Shown here in pieces: positions 5,216 through 17,000 of a stretch of 26,757 nucleotides of DNA. The position numbers and the translations under genes were made by a program. Every line of letters starts with the position of its first letter. Positions within the stretch are counted from its first letter, which is position 1. This DNA comes from a virus. The stretch lies in the IMG/VR virus record IMGVR_UViG_3300008216_001513, positions 1 through 26,757 of that record, one strand, 5' to 3'. The notes below the pieces were generated by a model that was given only the letters and a program-made list of their open reading frames with translations, did not search any database and was not told where the DNA came from.

Positions 5216-6921
5216 ACGATATAATATCAGCAAGTGAGCATTTTTACAGTGCGGCGCATCAGCAGATGACTGATTCGGATAATCTGTATAACCAAGACCA
5301 CGGTCTTAATATTGACTTGCCCGAAAACATAAGCATACATAAGTCTTCTAAGGCTACACAAATCGTAGACAACCTTAGAGACCAGATACGTGTGGACGAG
5401 CCTGTTGTGGTTTATCGAGAGCGCAGTCCCAAACAGAAAGACCAAGAGCATAAAGCTCTTATGGAAACATGGGGACAGAATATACTAATGCAGATTAGTC
5501 AGGCTGGGATGATTGACCCTCTAGGGCAGGCACCCCATGACCTAATACTACGTGGTGCGGCATGTGTAAAGATTACAGTTTGCGAACAGATGCTTGAAGA
5601 GAAGCCACCGAAAGTTAGTAAGCGTGCGTGGGAAGCTGAGATGTCTCACAAACCACACTTTATGATGAAACCTATTGACCCTTTGAACTGCTTTCCCTCA
5701 CCGGGTAATGAACTTACCTACATGGTAGAGAAGCAGACGAGGCGTGTCATAGATATCCGAGAGTCCTATCCGCACTGGAAAGACCCCAAGGCTAAGAAAC
5801 TTGGACGCAACCTTACAGACAATCCATTACGAGAAGTTAACTGGGTTGAGTATTGGACTCGTGAAGAATATATAGTTGAAGTCGATGGTGACAGAATAAT
5901 TGACAAACCCAATCCATACGGCATTATTCCGTATGTCTATCGGTACAGTGGTCTGGGTCGTAACAATGCTGACGGAAATCCTAAACATTTAGCGGTGGGG
6001 ATTCTCCATAGTATTCAAGGCGAGCTAGAAGCTGAAATTGAAGTGAAGACTGCAATGCGTGCAGCGTGGCAGTATCATGTATTTCCTAGACTACTAACTA
6101 CTGATGACCCTTCCCAAGTAGCCCAACAATTCCAAAAGGGGCCGGGTGCCGTAATCAAACATGCCCCAGAGCGCCCTCCGCAATGGTTAGACTCCCCACC
6201 GCCCAATCAGCATATGATGGAATTTCTCAACTCTATAGACGAATCAATACGCAGGACTATACCAGCCGCTCTCATGGAGAGGCAGGCTGATGCAGGTATT
6301 CATCAAGCCATGCTCATTGGGCAGGCGCTAAAGATAATCAGCCCTGTTAAGAAGTCATTGAACTCTATGGGTACCGAGGTATTAAATAAGCTCAGCCATT
6401 TAATGAACTGGTTCGAGCTTCCAATGTCTGTTCAAGGCCCGAGAGAAGGCGATTCTGATAGAATGATACGAGGTAAAGACTTTACCCATCACCAATTCGA
6501 GGTGACCTTTGAAGCTACTGACCCAAGTGAAGATGATAGGCGGATGCTTAGTGCATTGGCTGTTAAGCGTGAGCCGGGACTTATATCACGCGCCACCTAC
6601 AGAGAGAAGTTCCTCAAAGGTGTTATACCAAATGGTGAAGAAGAAGAGGAAAAGATAATGGCAGAGGCTGTTGTAGACCAGCTTGTACAGAGCGGAATGC
6701 TTGTACAGGAGGTTATGATGCAGTTGCAGGCGCAGGCTCAACAGGAAGCTGCGGCATCAGCATCACAAGGAATGGCTGGCAGAATGCAAGAGCGCATGGG
6801 CGGCGCGGCTGACGTGATTGGGGGCTTGGAGAGAAACATAGAAGGTATCATGGGCGGCGGTGAGGGTGGTAGAGTACCAGTAGGCTTAGAAAACGAAGGC
6901 GCGGCTAACGCAGGGGTATAA
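5200..6921 (+). CDS. Portal protein, 573 aa
   Basis: The portal is a dodecameric ring at one capsid vertex through which DNA enters and leaves, and it seats the terminase. The call rests on position directly after TerL, on length, and on overall layout. A polar N-terminal region is followed by a mixed alpha/beta core with WVEYW-type strands and FHxP-like Pro-rich turns. Long helices precede a Gln/Ala/Gly/Met-rich C-terminal tail (from about residue 500) like the barrel or crown tail of portal proteins. The start is GTG 5200, with AAAGGAG at 5186-5192; the frame overlaps the end of TerL. No alternative start has a comparable ribosome-binding site. Confidence 0.82.
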   Translation: MAAKLDDIISASEHFYSAAHQQMTDSDNLYNQDHGLNIDLPENISIHKSSKATQIVDNLRDQIRVDEPVVVYRERSPKQKDQEHKALMETWGQNILMQISQAGMIDPLGQAPHDLILRGAACVKITVCEQMLEEKPPKVSKRAWEAEMSHKPHFMMKPIDPLNCFPSPGNELTYMVEKQTRRVIDIRESYPHWKDPKAKKLGRNLTDNPLREVNWVEYWTREEYIVEVDGDRIIDKPNPYGIIPYVYRYSGLGRNNADGNPKHLAVGILHSIQGELEAEIEVKTAMRAAWQYHVFPRLLTTDDPSQVAQQFQKGPGAVIKHAPERPPQWLDSPPPNQHMMEFLNSIDESIRRTIPAALMERQADAGIHQAMLIGQALKIISPVKKSLNSMGTEVLNKLSHLMNWFELPMSVQGPREGDSDRMIRGKDFTHHQFEVTFEATDPSEDDRRMLSALAVKREPGLISRATYREKFLKGVIPNGEEEEEKIMAEAVVDQLVQSGMLVQEVMMQLQAQAQQEAAASASQGMAGRMQERMGGAADVIGGLERNIEGIMGGGEGGRVPVGLENEGAANAGV

Positions 6922-7143
6922 ATGGAAAGAGATATAACAGGACGAGCAGTTCAACAGAGTGCTAAGATTGTAGCTCGTGTTATGGAGCGAGTAACAGAAA
7001 AGGTACCTCTAGGGCCGGGGCAGGTAAAAATGACCCCAGAAGAGTTAAAGAAAGAGGTAGCACGAATGCGCGGTGAGCCATTACTTAGAATGGCTGAGGT
7101 ACTGGGTAATGACGAAATACTAGAAGCACTAAGGAATAGATAA
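6922..7143 (+). CDS. Small helical structural-module protein, 73 aa
   Basis: The gene begins directly after the portal stop (TAA-ATG) and ends in a TAATG overlap with the next gene. The protein starts MERDITGRAVQQSAK and is almost entirely predicted helix, with basic and acidic residues alternating and a central Pro/Gly break (PLGPGQVKM). A helix with the pattern LLRMAEVLGNDEILEAL ends it. I do not recognise a family. Its place between portal and the 1307-aa protein suggests a role in head or ejection-complex assembly, but that is inference. Confidence 0.75.
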   Translation: MERDITGRAVQQSAKIVARVMERVTEKVPLGPGQVKMTPEELKKEVARMRGEPLLRMAEVLGNDEILEALRNR

Positions 7144-10100
7144 TGTTTCATAACTACGAACATCTAAATATACTAGGTAAGGTAGCTTATCATACAGGGC
7201 CGGGCGCAACACATCCGGGGGAACCGGGTGCTTGGACATTCCATGAACCTCATGATTACCAATCTAATCTTGTAAGAGAAGAAGCAATGGCAGGTTGGGA
7301 ACAGCCATTTGCGGTACATCCTGTTACAGGAATGAAACATATGGTAGGCGCGCAAGGTGTATGGAATCCAGAAACTGAACAAGTAGAAACTCAGGCAGGG
7401 CCGTGGACAGTAGCGCGAAAAGACCCAAACAGAATATTCTGGACTCCAGACGAAGGTGTAAATCCAGAATATGAGCAGCAAAATATAGGTGGGCTACCTT
7501 TTGAGGTTGGAGATATATATAGCCAGAACATTCTTCAAGGTGTTGGCACTCCTACATCACAGTCAGCAGCTTATAGGCAGGGACTAATAGAGAATCCATT
7601 ATATGCAGCAGCATTAGAGCTTGGTATTGCAGGTGGTCTGGGCCATAATCCGTGGATTGATATAAGGTCTCTTCCCCAAGCCGCTGCACAAGCAAAGGAC
7701 TTACAAACTAGAGTACAGAATGACCCAAACTTAATAGCAGCACTTAATGCTAAAGCTGCTGCACCCGGAACTACAGGTGGGGCTACAGGCGGTGCTGGCG
7801 TACCTCCTATGCCTACTGGTAGCTCGCCGCAGGCTGATGGTATTATTGGAGGCATGACGCAAGGTGTAGGACAGGGTAGTGATGGCACTGCTGGAAGCTG
7901 GTTGCAGAACTTAGGTATTGCTGCTCCCGGTGCAAACTTAGTTTCGCCTATTACAACTGGTGCTGGATATACAGCGCCTCCTACCAAGACGTCTACCCAG
8001 CCAACAACGGCAGTAGGCGATTGGGAAAGTTTGGGCCTCGGATTTGAAAGTACTCAAGGGGATTTAGGAGGCTTTCAAGACCAATCTTCTACAGACTATC
8101 TACAAAAACTATTTGGAGGGACGATAGCTCCTGACGCTACTGGTACAGAGCAGGCAACTGTGGCACCTGTCCCGAGTGAGGGAGGTACACTAGCCCCTTC
8201 AGATTTAGGAACTCTAGAGCCGTATGCTGCTCCAGTGGCAGGCGTTCCGCCAGTTGCCCATAAACCATTTGAGATAACTGACTATACAAGTACATTAACT
8301 GATGATACTACAGTATCTAGTATGGGTTTTAAGTCAGACGTTGCGGATAAGATATTTAAGTCAAGTACGTGGCAGTACCAAGCACCAACAGCAGGTAAGG
8401 ATTTGGTAGCGCATCCTGATGTTCCGGGCGCTCCTGCTACCCCCGAAGAGATGCGTCTATTCTATGATGAGCTTGGGCAGAGGTCAGATATTAGTAGTAG
8501 TCAGATTGCCATAGCTCTAAAAGATTTTAAGTATAATCCTCAATTATCAAGAGAAGTACAGATAGGAGAAATAGCTGAAAAGTTAGTAGGGGCTGATTGG
8601 TCTTGGGGAATTGAAGGTGCCTATAAGCTTGTTCCCAGACGTACACGAGCGCTTGAAGGTAGTGCTGAGGAAACTGCTGTAGATGTAGCCACAGAGATAC
8701 TAAATCAGATGGCTCCTTCGGGAGCCGCAACAGTCACAGTCACAGGTGCTGGCGCAACCCAATCAATGTCTGCTAGTGGGTCGGCAGATAATTATGGCCC
8801 CAATGAACAAATAGTGAGCGGCCCCAATACTGCTACAGTAGCATCTTCTGACTTGAACTGGGGCCAAATAATGCGAACTCTAGGGACTGAAACCCAGAAT
8901 TTTGCTGACCTGTCTCACAAGATAGGAGGCTTTCCAACTAGCGTAGGGGCATTCCACGGCGGCGCGAATATGGATGCCGCACAGTACAGAGATGTATTAC
9001 ATTTTATGGCTCAGGCATCTATTACATTACCTGCTGGAACAACATGGGAACCTGCCGAATATGGTAAGGATGGTAATATAACAAAGCACACTGTACTAAC
9101 TGTTACTGATGATTTGAAAAAGAATCTAACTCCAGAAGCCCTTCAACAAATTTCGACAGCTCTGGATATGCAGGGGCAGGCAAAAGAAGCCCTACTAAGA
9201 TATGAAGAGGGCGCAGTACAATTTCATAAAGATTTGGCAACTATGACTTGGAAAGAGAAAGAGTTAATAGAAACAAATAACTTTTCAGCATGGGCAAAAG
9301 AGCAAGATGCCTTTTTAAGTAATGCACAGCTTGCTGCCGGGTTTAGCCATCAAAAAGAATTACTCGTAGCGCAAGCTGAAATTGACTACAATGTGTTAGA
9401 GAATGAGCAAGCATTTGATGAGTGGAAGACTGGACAGATAATTTCTTCTGATGAGAGGATAGCAAATCTTAACGCCGCGACCAGTTATAGTACTGCCGCT
9501 ATGGGTGCTACAAGTGACAAGGAGATTGCCGCGCTTCAAGCTGACTCAGCATATTCTATTGCCGAAATGACAACTGGAACGCAAGCTGGAATTGCCGAAA
9601 TGCAGTCTGGAGTTGACGTATGGGCAGCCAAGTTATCTAGCGATACTCAGTGGGCTATCGCGCAATTAAATAGTTCTACTAAAATAGGACTCGAAGGTAC
9701 TTTTGGTCAGAAAGTGTCGCATGATATCGATTTGCTAAATAGGGGACATGACCAGAAAATCTATGAGTTAACGCATTCAAGTAGATTAGAAATGGGGTTA
9801 GAAACTCATAAAGGCAATATTGACCTAGTAAAGATTGAAGCTAATAAATATGCCGAGCTAGAACTAATAGGTAAAAAATATGAGTTAGAAGGGGCGCTCC
9901 AAGTACTCCGTGACTCTGGTGAAATGGATAGGCTTGTTAAGGAAATAGTAAGTAACGAGCTTATTGCAGGGCATACGATAAGTGGTGAAAATGCACGAGC
10001 CGCTGCCGAGATAGCGTCTAAGGCCGCACTTCAAGAAGCGCAGTTATCCGCTATGGCAGCTAACCTATCTACTGAAGCGTTGAATGCGCTTAATCAAATT

Positions 10101-11066
10101 GAAGCCGCAGGATTCCAAGATAGGTTAACTCAGGAAGCCAAGATACTTGCAGACCAGTTATTGGAGACCCAGCGAGGCGAACATGCCCTAGCAGCTATAG
10201 GCGCTACAGGTGTGCAAGACCGGGCGACAATGGTAAAGAAGTTTGAGCTAGAAGACGAACAACTGAGACTGCGTGAAGAACTTCGCGCCCTTCCAACACT
10301 TGATACCGGCTCTTCTATTGAACTTACTCGTCAGGTATCACAGAACTATACTACAACACTAAATAACGCTATAAGCCAAGCAGCTACATCAGGAAATTAT
10401 GATGTAGTTAATGAGGCACTTGCACATGAACTTCCTCCTATGCCTGTAGGAATACAGTGGAGTCGCGATGAGGGCGGATTTAGGATGAGACCGGGTTACG
10501 AAGGCAGGCAGATGGATGCTGATACGAGAGAATGGATATCTACTGCTACCACTGCCTATAAAGCTCGTGACAGAGTTGAGCAGGCTGTGCAGCAGGCTAA
10601 CCTGATTAACATAGAATTACAGGCTAAACGGTTGGACGAAAGCAAGGCGGCAGAGCAGTTTAGAGAGCATATGATGACAGCAGATATAGATAGCGCTGAA
10701 GAGGCTGCCGCCAGACATAAGATGGCAGAGACAGCAGCCCTAGCATCACAGACAAAACTGGAACATTTGCAGATGCTCTTTGGGCTGTTACAAAATCCAA
10801 TACAGCTTGGTATGGCTAAGAGGCATGGACTCTTAGGGCAGATAGAAGCTGTACTAGGCTTTACTATAAATAATGTGCCTTCTGGCCCAGTAGGTGGTGC
10901 CGGTACAGTTCCAACAGTTAATGAATGGCAGACAATGGATTCCGAGGAACAAACATTCAGTCTTGCACTATTTGTAGAACAGGGTGGCTCTCCAGATGAG
11001 TTCTTAAGACTCATTGCAGCAGCAGCTCCAGCACAAATGCAGCAACTTCAGTACGGAGTATTATAA
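7143..11066 (+). CDS. Giant virion protein with hendecad-repeat helix, 1307 aa (putative ejection protein)
   Basis: The N-terminal roughly 130 residues are Trp/Gly/Pro-rich (for example GAWTFHEP). Residues about 195-390 are low-complexity Gly/Ala/Thr/Pro. A folded section follows, and then about 375 residues (675-1050) of nearly unbroken, Ala/Glu/Gln-rich helix. Within that helix, residues 773-849 are seven exact-length 11-residue repeats. The C-terminal part is again helical with a Gly/Pro hinge. No enzyme motif or signal peptide is visible. The position after the portal and before a 2647-aa partner, and the long helices, fit an internal virion protein that is ejected with DNA and lines an envelope-spanning conduit. 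A tape-measure role is an alternative, but no tail-tube genes accompany it. AAGGA at 7130-7134 supports the ATG. Confidence 0.7.
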   Translation: MFHNYEHLNILGKVAYHTGPGATHPGEPGAWTFHEPHDYQSNLVREEAMAGWEQPFAVHPVTGMKHMVGAQGVWNPETEQVETQAGPWTVARKDPNRIFWTPDEGVNPEYEQQNIGGLPFEVGDIYSQNILQGVGTPTSQSAAYRQGLIENPLYAAALELGIAGGLGHNPWIDIRSLPQAAAQAKDLQTRVQNDPNLIAALNAKAAAPGTTGGATGGAGVPPMPTGSSPQADGIIGGMTQGVGQGSDGTAGSWLQNLGIAAPGANLVSPITTGAGYTAPPTKTSTQPTTAVGDWESLGLGFESTQGDLGGFQDQSSTDYLQKLFGGTIAPDATGTEQATVAPVPSEGGTLAPSDLGTLEPYAAPVAGVPPVAHKPFEITDYTSTLTDDTTVSSMGFKSDVADKIFKSSTWQYQAPTAGKDLVAHPDVPGAPATPEEMRLFYDELGQRSDISSSQIAIALKDFKYNPQLSREVQIGEIAEKLVGADWSWGIEGAYKLVPRRTRALEGSAEETAVDVATEILNQMAPSGAATVTVTGAGATQSMSASGSADNYGPNEQIVSGPNTATVASSDLNWGQIMRTLGTETQNFADLSHKIGGFPTSVGAFHGGANMDAAQYRDVLHFMAQASITLPAGTTWEPAEYGKDGNITKHTVLTVTDDLKKNLTPEALQQISTALDMQGQAKEALLRYEEGAVQFHKDLATMTWKEKELIETNNFSAWAKEQDAFLSNAQLAAGFSHQKELLVAQAEIDYNVLENEQAFDEWKTGQIISSDERIANLNAATSYSTAAMGATSDKEIAALQADSAYSIAEMTTGTQAGIAEMQSGVDVWAAKLSSDTQWAIAQLNSSTKIGLEGTFGQKVSHDIDLLNRGHDQKIYELTHSSRLEMGLETHKGNIDLVKIEANKYAELELIGKKYELEGALQVLRDSGEMDRLVKEIVSNELIAGHTISGENARAAAEIASKAALQEAQLSAMAANLSTEALNALNQIEAAGFQDRLTQEAKILADQLLETQRGEHALAAIGATGVQDRATMVKKFELEDEQLRLREELRALPTLDTGSSIELTRQVSQNYTTTLNNAISQAATSGNYDVVNEALAHELPPMPVGIQWSRDEGGFRMRPGYEGRQMDADTREWISTATTAYKARDRVEQAVQQANLINIELQAKRLDESKAAEQFREHMMTADIDSAEEAAARHKMAETAALASQTKLEHLQMLFGLLQNPIQLGMAKRHGLLGQIEAVLGFTINNVPSGPVGGAGTVPTVNEWQTMDSEEQTFSLALFVEQGGSPDEFLRLIAAAAPAQMQQLQYGVL
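9459..9689 (+). repeat. Seven tandem 11-codon repeats in the 1307-aa protein
   Basis: Residues 773-849 divide into seven units of 11 residues with no insertion. The unit-start anchors are IANL, TAAM, IAAL, IAEM, IAEM, AAKL and IAQL: small or branched residue, Ala, polar or Ala, Leu/Met. Small residues (Ser, Thr, Gly, Val) recur at the middle of each unit. An 11-residue period is the hendecad of right-handed coiled coils, and also of lipid-binding 11/3 helices. Confidence 0.85.
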
Positions 11067-14000
11067 ATGGCTCTAATTTCGCAGAGAACAACATTCTCAA
11101 ATAGGTACATGCCTCCGATGCTTCAGACAAAGGAAGAAGAAGACGAAGAGGATATAATAGTAAAGCAGGTAGATTTAGATGCCGGGCGCTTAATGTACGA
11201 ATCTACCAAGGCTGAAAACTTTGCGAGGATGAATACTTCTCAGCCAACACAGTTTAATTTTAATTCAATAAGTTCTGCTAATAGAGGAGTAGCTACTGAG
11301 TTAGGCGACCCAAATATTGAAAAAGATGCTGCTTGGTATGATAAAGTCTTAAAGGTATTAGAGCCTCTTAAGTATCTAGAGATACCTGCTGAACTCGGTA
11401 TGGAACTTGTAGAATGGAAAGCAAAGAAGCTGATTGGTGGTATACCGGGAGTTGATGCTGACGGCGCATGGTGGGGTGAGGGTACTGCACCGCGAGAGAG
11501 TATGCAAGGATGGAAGGCGCTTCTTAAAGATGACCCTAATAGGTCGGGGTGGGATGAGGTTAAGGGGCGTTTAGATGGCTCATTCGAGGCTTTTGATAAT
11601 CGGCCTCTAATGATGCAGTTGGGTCTTGGAGCAGTACAGATAGCAGCTACTATGGGTGCTGGAGCTATTGCAAAAGGTGCAGCCGTTGCAGGAGCTAAAG
11701 GTGGCGCACTTGCAGCAGCAAGGGCAGCACGCGCAGGGGCATATGTTATCGACCCTTGGGAGCTTGTTTACAAGGGTGTAAAAGCTACTAGAATATTCCA
11801 GTATAGCTGGAAGGGAACTAAGGCTGGTATTAAATTAACTAGGTCTCTCTGGGATAATGGACGGTCTACGGTGGATGAGGTATTAGAAGCTGCTAACGTA
11901 CAGATAGACCCAGCTTTACGAGCAGCCTCTCCAACAGAAACCTTGGCAGAGGTAGTGGCTGATGGTGCCGGTATGTGGTCAATAAATACCTTGGAAGATG
12001 CGCTTAGTGCCGCAAGTAAAATCTTAGGTACTAAAGAGGGTATAACTAAAGAAGACCCACAGCTAGTATATGATGTTATAACTGGCTTTGTAAAAGAACA
12101 TGCAGCAAGATTTGAGGAGCATGGCCTACGAGGGATTGCTATTTCAAAGAGGTTCACAGAAAAATTTCATATAGATGTAGATACTACGCTATTTGACCCA
12201 GTAAATGTAAATATACACGAATGGCTAATTAAGGACGTAAACGTATATGGACTAGGCCCGAGGATGTCTAGGGTTCCTAATGTTTTGGATGATAAGGTTG
12301 AAAAGGCATATACTACTCCCGACCCTACCCGGTCTTTTAAGGATGTATCAGAAACAAGAGTCAAACTTCAACAAGAGACTCATGGCGCGCCTATAGAAGG
12401 AGTAGAAGGGGCGGCAATACAGCATAACTATCTATCGCCTGCATTAGAATCTCGTAATACAATACAGAAATTTATAAGAGCTAGATATCTTGCCTCTACA
12501 GATAATTCCTTAGAAATTTCTGAGCGTGTAGCAGCTATTAGAGATGCTACTATACTACAGACTCAAATGTCTATTGGCGCTCGTAAGAATCACTCATTCC
12601 GTGCAGATAAGAAAGCTCTACTTGGAAGTCCCCATGACCCCGATTTAGTTGACCTAAAAAATCATAATAGGCTGCTACATTGGGAAAAAGAAATAACGCC
12701 TAAGACCAAAGCTGAAAAAGCAATGACTCCAGAAGAGTTTGCAAATTATATTACTGAGAGGAAATTTGGGCGCAGAAGTGCTGGACTGGTATTAGCAGAT
12801 GGGGGTGTAACTCAATATCTTGTACAGAAATATGAAGCATCACTTATACAATGGTCTAAGCAAAATAAAGACCTTATACTAAGAAAACTTGAAGAAGCTA
12901 ATAGAACTCTAGATATAACTGACCCTCAACTAGCGGCTCGTGGTGATATGAGTGAGGCTTTCGATGCTGACCCATTATCTTGGATAAGAGATTCTGACCA
13001 GCTATTCACCTTTGATATCACTAAAATGGATAGTAGTATAAATACTTGGTTTAGAAATGATGAAGTGATAGAAGCCTTTACTGATATGGGTAAGGAGGTA
13101 GGTGAAAAAGGTGCTAAGAAAGCTAATAATGCTAGTGCAGAAAGACTTCTAGCGGCAGCCAGAGAAGAATTAGGCCCGGATGGTAAAAAGCTATACAATA
13201 ATCTTCCAACAGATAGCTCGCTTATCAGAAATATATTTGTTGCAAGCGAACTGGCAGCAGGCAAATCACATGTTAATATAGAAAGACAGTTAAAGCATGG
13301 AAATCCTATGACTACGGCAGGATACGATATAGCTATCATGGACTATAATCCAGCAGGTAGTAACTTACATGCTTCAGTAGAATTAGCTAAAGAAGCAGGC
13401 GGCCTACTCCGAAGAGTATACGATGATGTTGAAGAGGGTACTAATATAGATTTTGCCAGACTGATTGATAGACTTGTCAAAGAGTCAGCTAAAACTCCTC
13501 ATGGCGGCTCACAAAGACAGGCTTTTGCTAAAGGACAGGAGCTAGGTGGTGCTGAATATGCATCCTATGTAACTAGGCTCGGACTATCAATGTCCAATAG
13601 TGCCGCAGGTAGAAAAATACTGGAACGCTACTATGATGATAATTTAACAAGTCTTCTAACAGAACTAAGAGGCGGAGTAGATTATCACGACGTTGCAAAA
13701 CTAGACCGTACAAGCGCTTCATGGGACTTTCTTAAAAAGGGAGGCATGGCAGAGAATCTTATAGCACTAGATGCTGTTGTTAAATATGCTCAAGATTTGC
13801 AGCTACAGAAACAGCATCTTAATTTTAAGAAAGGAACGCTGTATAAAAATATAGGTAGTCGCAAAGCAGGTGAATTTGCTGATAAGCCAAATCTCTATAT
13901 AGAAGCTGGCGAGGGCAGTAAGAAAGCTAGAGAAACACTTAGAGGCGCTAGTCCGGGTATACTGAATCGTGCAGGATTCTTTACTGCAAGAGTTAGTGAT

Positions 14001-17000
14001 GAAACAGGGCAAATTGCAAAAGCAGGTGAGACAGGAAGAGTGACAGAGAAAATGGTATGGGCTGGAGACCACGCTAAGACTGCCAAAGGAAAGATATACT
14101 GGGAGGGTAGGCTAGATGTAATCAAGCAGCGACTTATCATGGATAATGATAACTTTGCAGATTGGGATATATCTAGATGGAAAGAATGGGCTGCTGAAAT
14201 ATTTGACCAGCGCGGTCATATAGAAACTGTAGAAGATATGTTTAGGTCTATGGTTAGAAAGAAAGACGGTAGCTGGACATCAAGAGCAGTAGCCCCCTTA
14301 GATGAGGCTCTCCTCAGTTTCGCAGATGACCAGTCATACCACTTACTCGGTCAGTGGGATATGATGTGGGATGGGGTTAAAAACTTTGAGGGAGTAGATG
14401 CTTTCCGAAAGGTTATGCAAATGCAGGCTATGAATCCTCTTTCTAGGGAAGGCAAACAGGGTGGTTGGTCACCGTTTAGGCATACCAAGAGTAATGCTCT
14501 AAAAGAGTTCCAGAAGAATATAAAAACCAGCCATGTGATGAATGGTCTCTGGAGAACTCAAAAGAGAATACCAATGCTGGTTGAAGATGTAACTGGGCAG
14601 GCTCATTACGAAGAGGGTATAGCATACACTAAGCTGGGCCGAAATGAACAGGTTGCTGACCATATAAATAGATTGCCTACGGATAAACTCAGAGAATGGG
14701 CAGCAGAGCCAGATGTATTAACTGTACTAAGAGAAAAAGGCTTACATTCTAATATCTCTCTTGATAAGGCTAAAGAGATTATATTTGGTATTGCACAAGA
14801 TTATCCTAGATTACTAGGTGATGACTTTGCAGGTGAATATGCTAAGCTAGATTTTGCTAGAGGTAAAATGTCACATCCTCTTAACCAGTGGCTGAGGCTA
14901 TTATCTGAAAGAGTATATAATCATAGAAATACTTTTGAAGCTACAATACAGCAGATTGATGGTCATAGACTAAGTGATGATATGCTTCTGCCTCCAAGAC
15001 TGAAGAGCGCACGCGATAAGTCTTTCTACCACGACATAGCCACTGATATGTATGGGAATGGGGCTAAAACAATTGCAGGTAATGAAGCGCCGGGCCGCTT
15101 AGGGGCTATAATATCTACGATGGGTGAGGGGCCGTGGGGTAAGCGTCTTAGTGAATGGGCTAAGAAAGACGTATGGTATGCTAAAACAGCAAAAAATCTT
15201 ATTATGGCACCTGTTAATGTGGCTTTTTATGGCGGTCAGGGTGGACTAGCTCATGCAGCCGTAAAAGCAATATCTGCTAGAGCAGGTGAGTATGATAGAA
15301 TTACTGGTGCCAGTGATAGAGGCAGAAGCACACTCCAAGACCACGGTGAAAGTGCATTAGGCTTAGTAGTTGATGCGCCTAATGCTGCTCACTTAGAAGC
15401 AGCACGGCGTTTAGAAGATGTTCGTGATATCCAAGGTATGGAGCATTTTACTAAACTTGAACTACAGGATACTCCCGAAGGATTAAAAAGAATCAGGGAA
15501 CTTGAGGAATCTGAAGAAGGTATCAGGATGAGCCAGTTATTTGTGACAGGCGCGGCGAAGGGCGGCGGTAAGGGTAAGCCGGCAATATCAACAAAAGCTA
15601 CTCCACTTAAATATGCAGAAGCAAAGTGGAAACAAGAGATGGAACCAACTGGCACAGGAATAGCATCAGATATTAGAAAGCTCTTCCAGACACCAGATAT
15701 GCCGCTTGACCGTATACCCGAAAAGTTCTGGCATATTTACTACAAAGATATGGGTACAACAATATATGTAAATGGACAAGCAAAATTTGTACCGTCAAAG
15801 CTATATAAAGACCTTGTTCTTTACAGGGCTACAATAGATGAGATTGAATATCAGCAGCGCCTTAATGGTATTGACCCTGCTAAAGAATCTGCTGATAGAG
15901 GTGGCAGATATAATCCAGAAGCACATGCCCCTAGAATTTATCAGATGCTGGGGGAGGCAGGAGAAACGTCAAGAGACTACTTAGAAAGCGGTCATACTAA
16001 ACACTTTAGGCCAAGGATTGAAGAGGATATAATTGATATTTACCATGCGTATACGGTGGGAGGCGGTACAGACGCACTTAGAGGTATAGCTGACCGTATA
16101 GCGATATACAGCGACTCAGGACGAAAGTCTATTATTGATAAGCAGGCACAGCAATGGATTAGAGGACAGGCTTACACAAAAGAAGCCTATAGTATATTCG
16201 CTAAGAGAGCGGCTACTAGAGCAGGTCTAAAAGGGCTAAGGGAACTTGTGAATGAGCGCAAAGGTATGCGTACCCCAGATGGGAGTTATATACAGACCGA
16301 GGGCAGTGGTTCTTCTATAGAGGCGCTAAACAAATGGGCTAAGCAAGACCCAGACCTTGATATGTTCGGGCTTAAAATAAATGACTTTCTAGATGGCAGC
16401 TATAGGTCAAATGAGTTCTGGCATACTAATGCAGACAAGTTATTAGACCAAATAGATTCTAAATTAGGCCAGCTTGATACGTCTCTTGCAGGTAGGCATA
16501 GCTTATTAGGGCAGCTTAACATTGATTGGATAAGAGGTACACACCTATCTTCGTTAAGTAATCGTGAGCAGAAAATGGTCAAGCAGTATCTGGTAAAGAC
16601 TACAAATATCTTTACAGCAGTGCCAAAGATAGCTGCTGATACGTTTAGTACGCCTAACCGTCTTATGAGATACTTTAAGTCTGGAATAGATATTGGCGCC
16701 CCAATGATTCATGGATGGAACGCGCTCATAAGAACTACTACAGGTGATAAGAAGGCTGCACAGGCTTGGTACAAAGGAACTAAGATGATGGGCCAGATGT
16801 GGCTAGACCCTAAAATGTATCATAAATATCAAGCAGAAAACATAGGAGTACTTAATGAGGCTTCTGGCCTTGGTGGGGTTAGGCTATCACAGCCTGAGCC
16901 GTTATGGGCCGCGGATGACAAGGCAGTTCTATTCTTAAAACAAAATTCAAAAAAAATAGCAAAGACATTAGGTATTCCAGAGACCGCAGTTCTTGGTAGG

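Noticed and set aside
10556-11014. Leftward 152-codon frame and similar ones inside the giant genes (7571-7987, 11768-12157, 12926-13339)
   Set aside because: Ser/Cys/Leu-rich shadow translations antisense to Ala/Gln/Glu-rich helices; no start signals.
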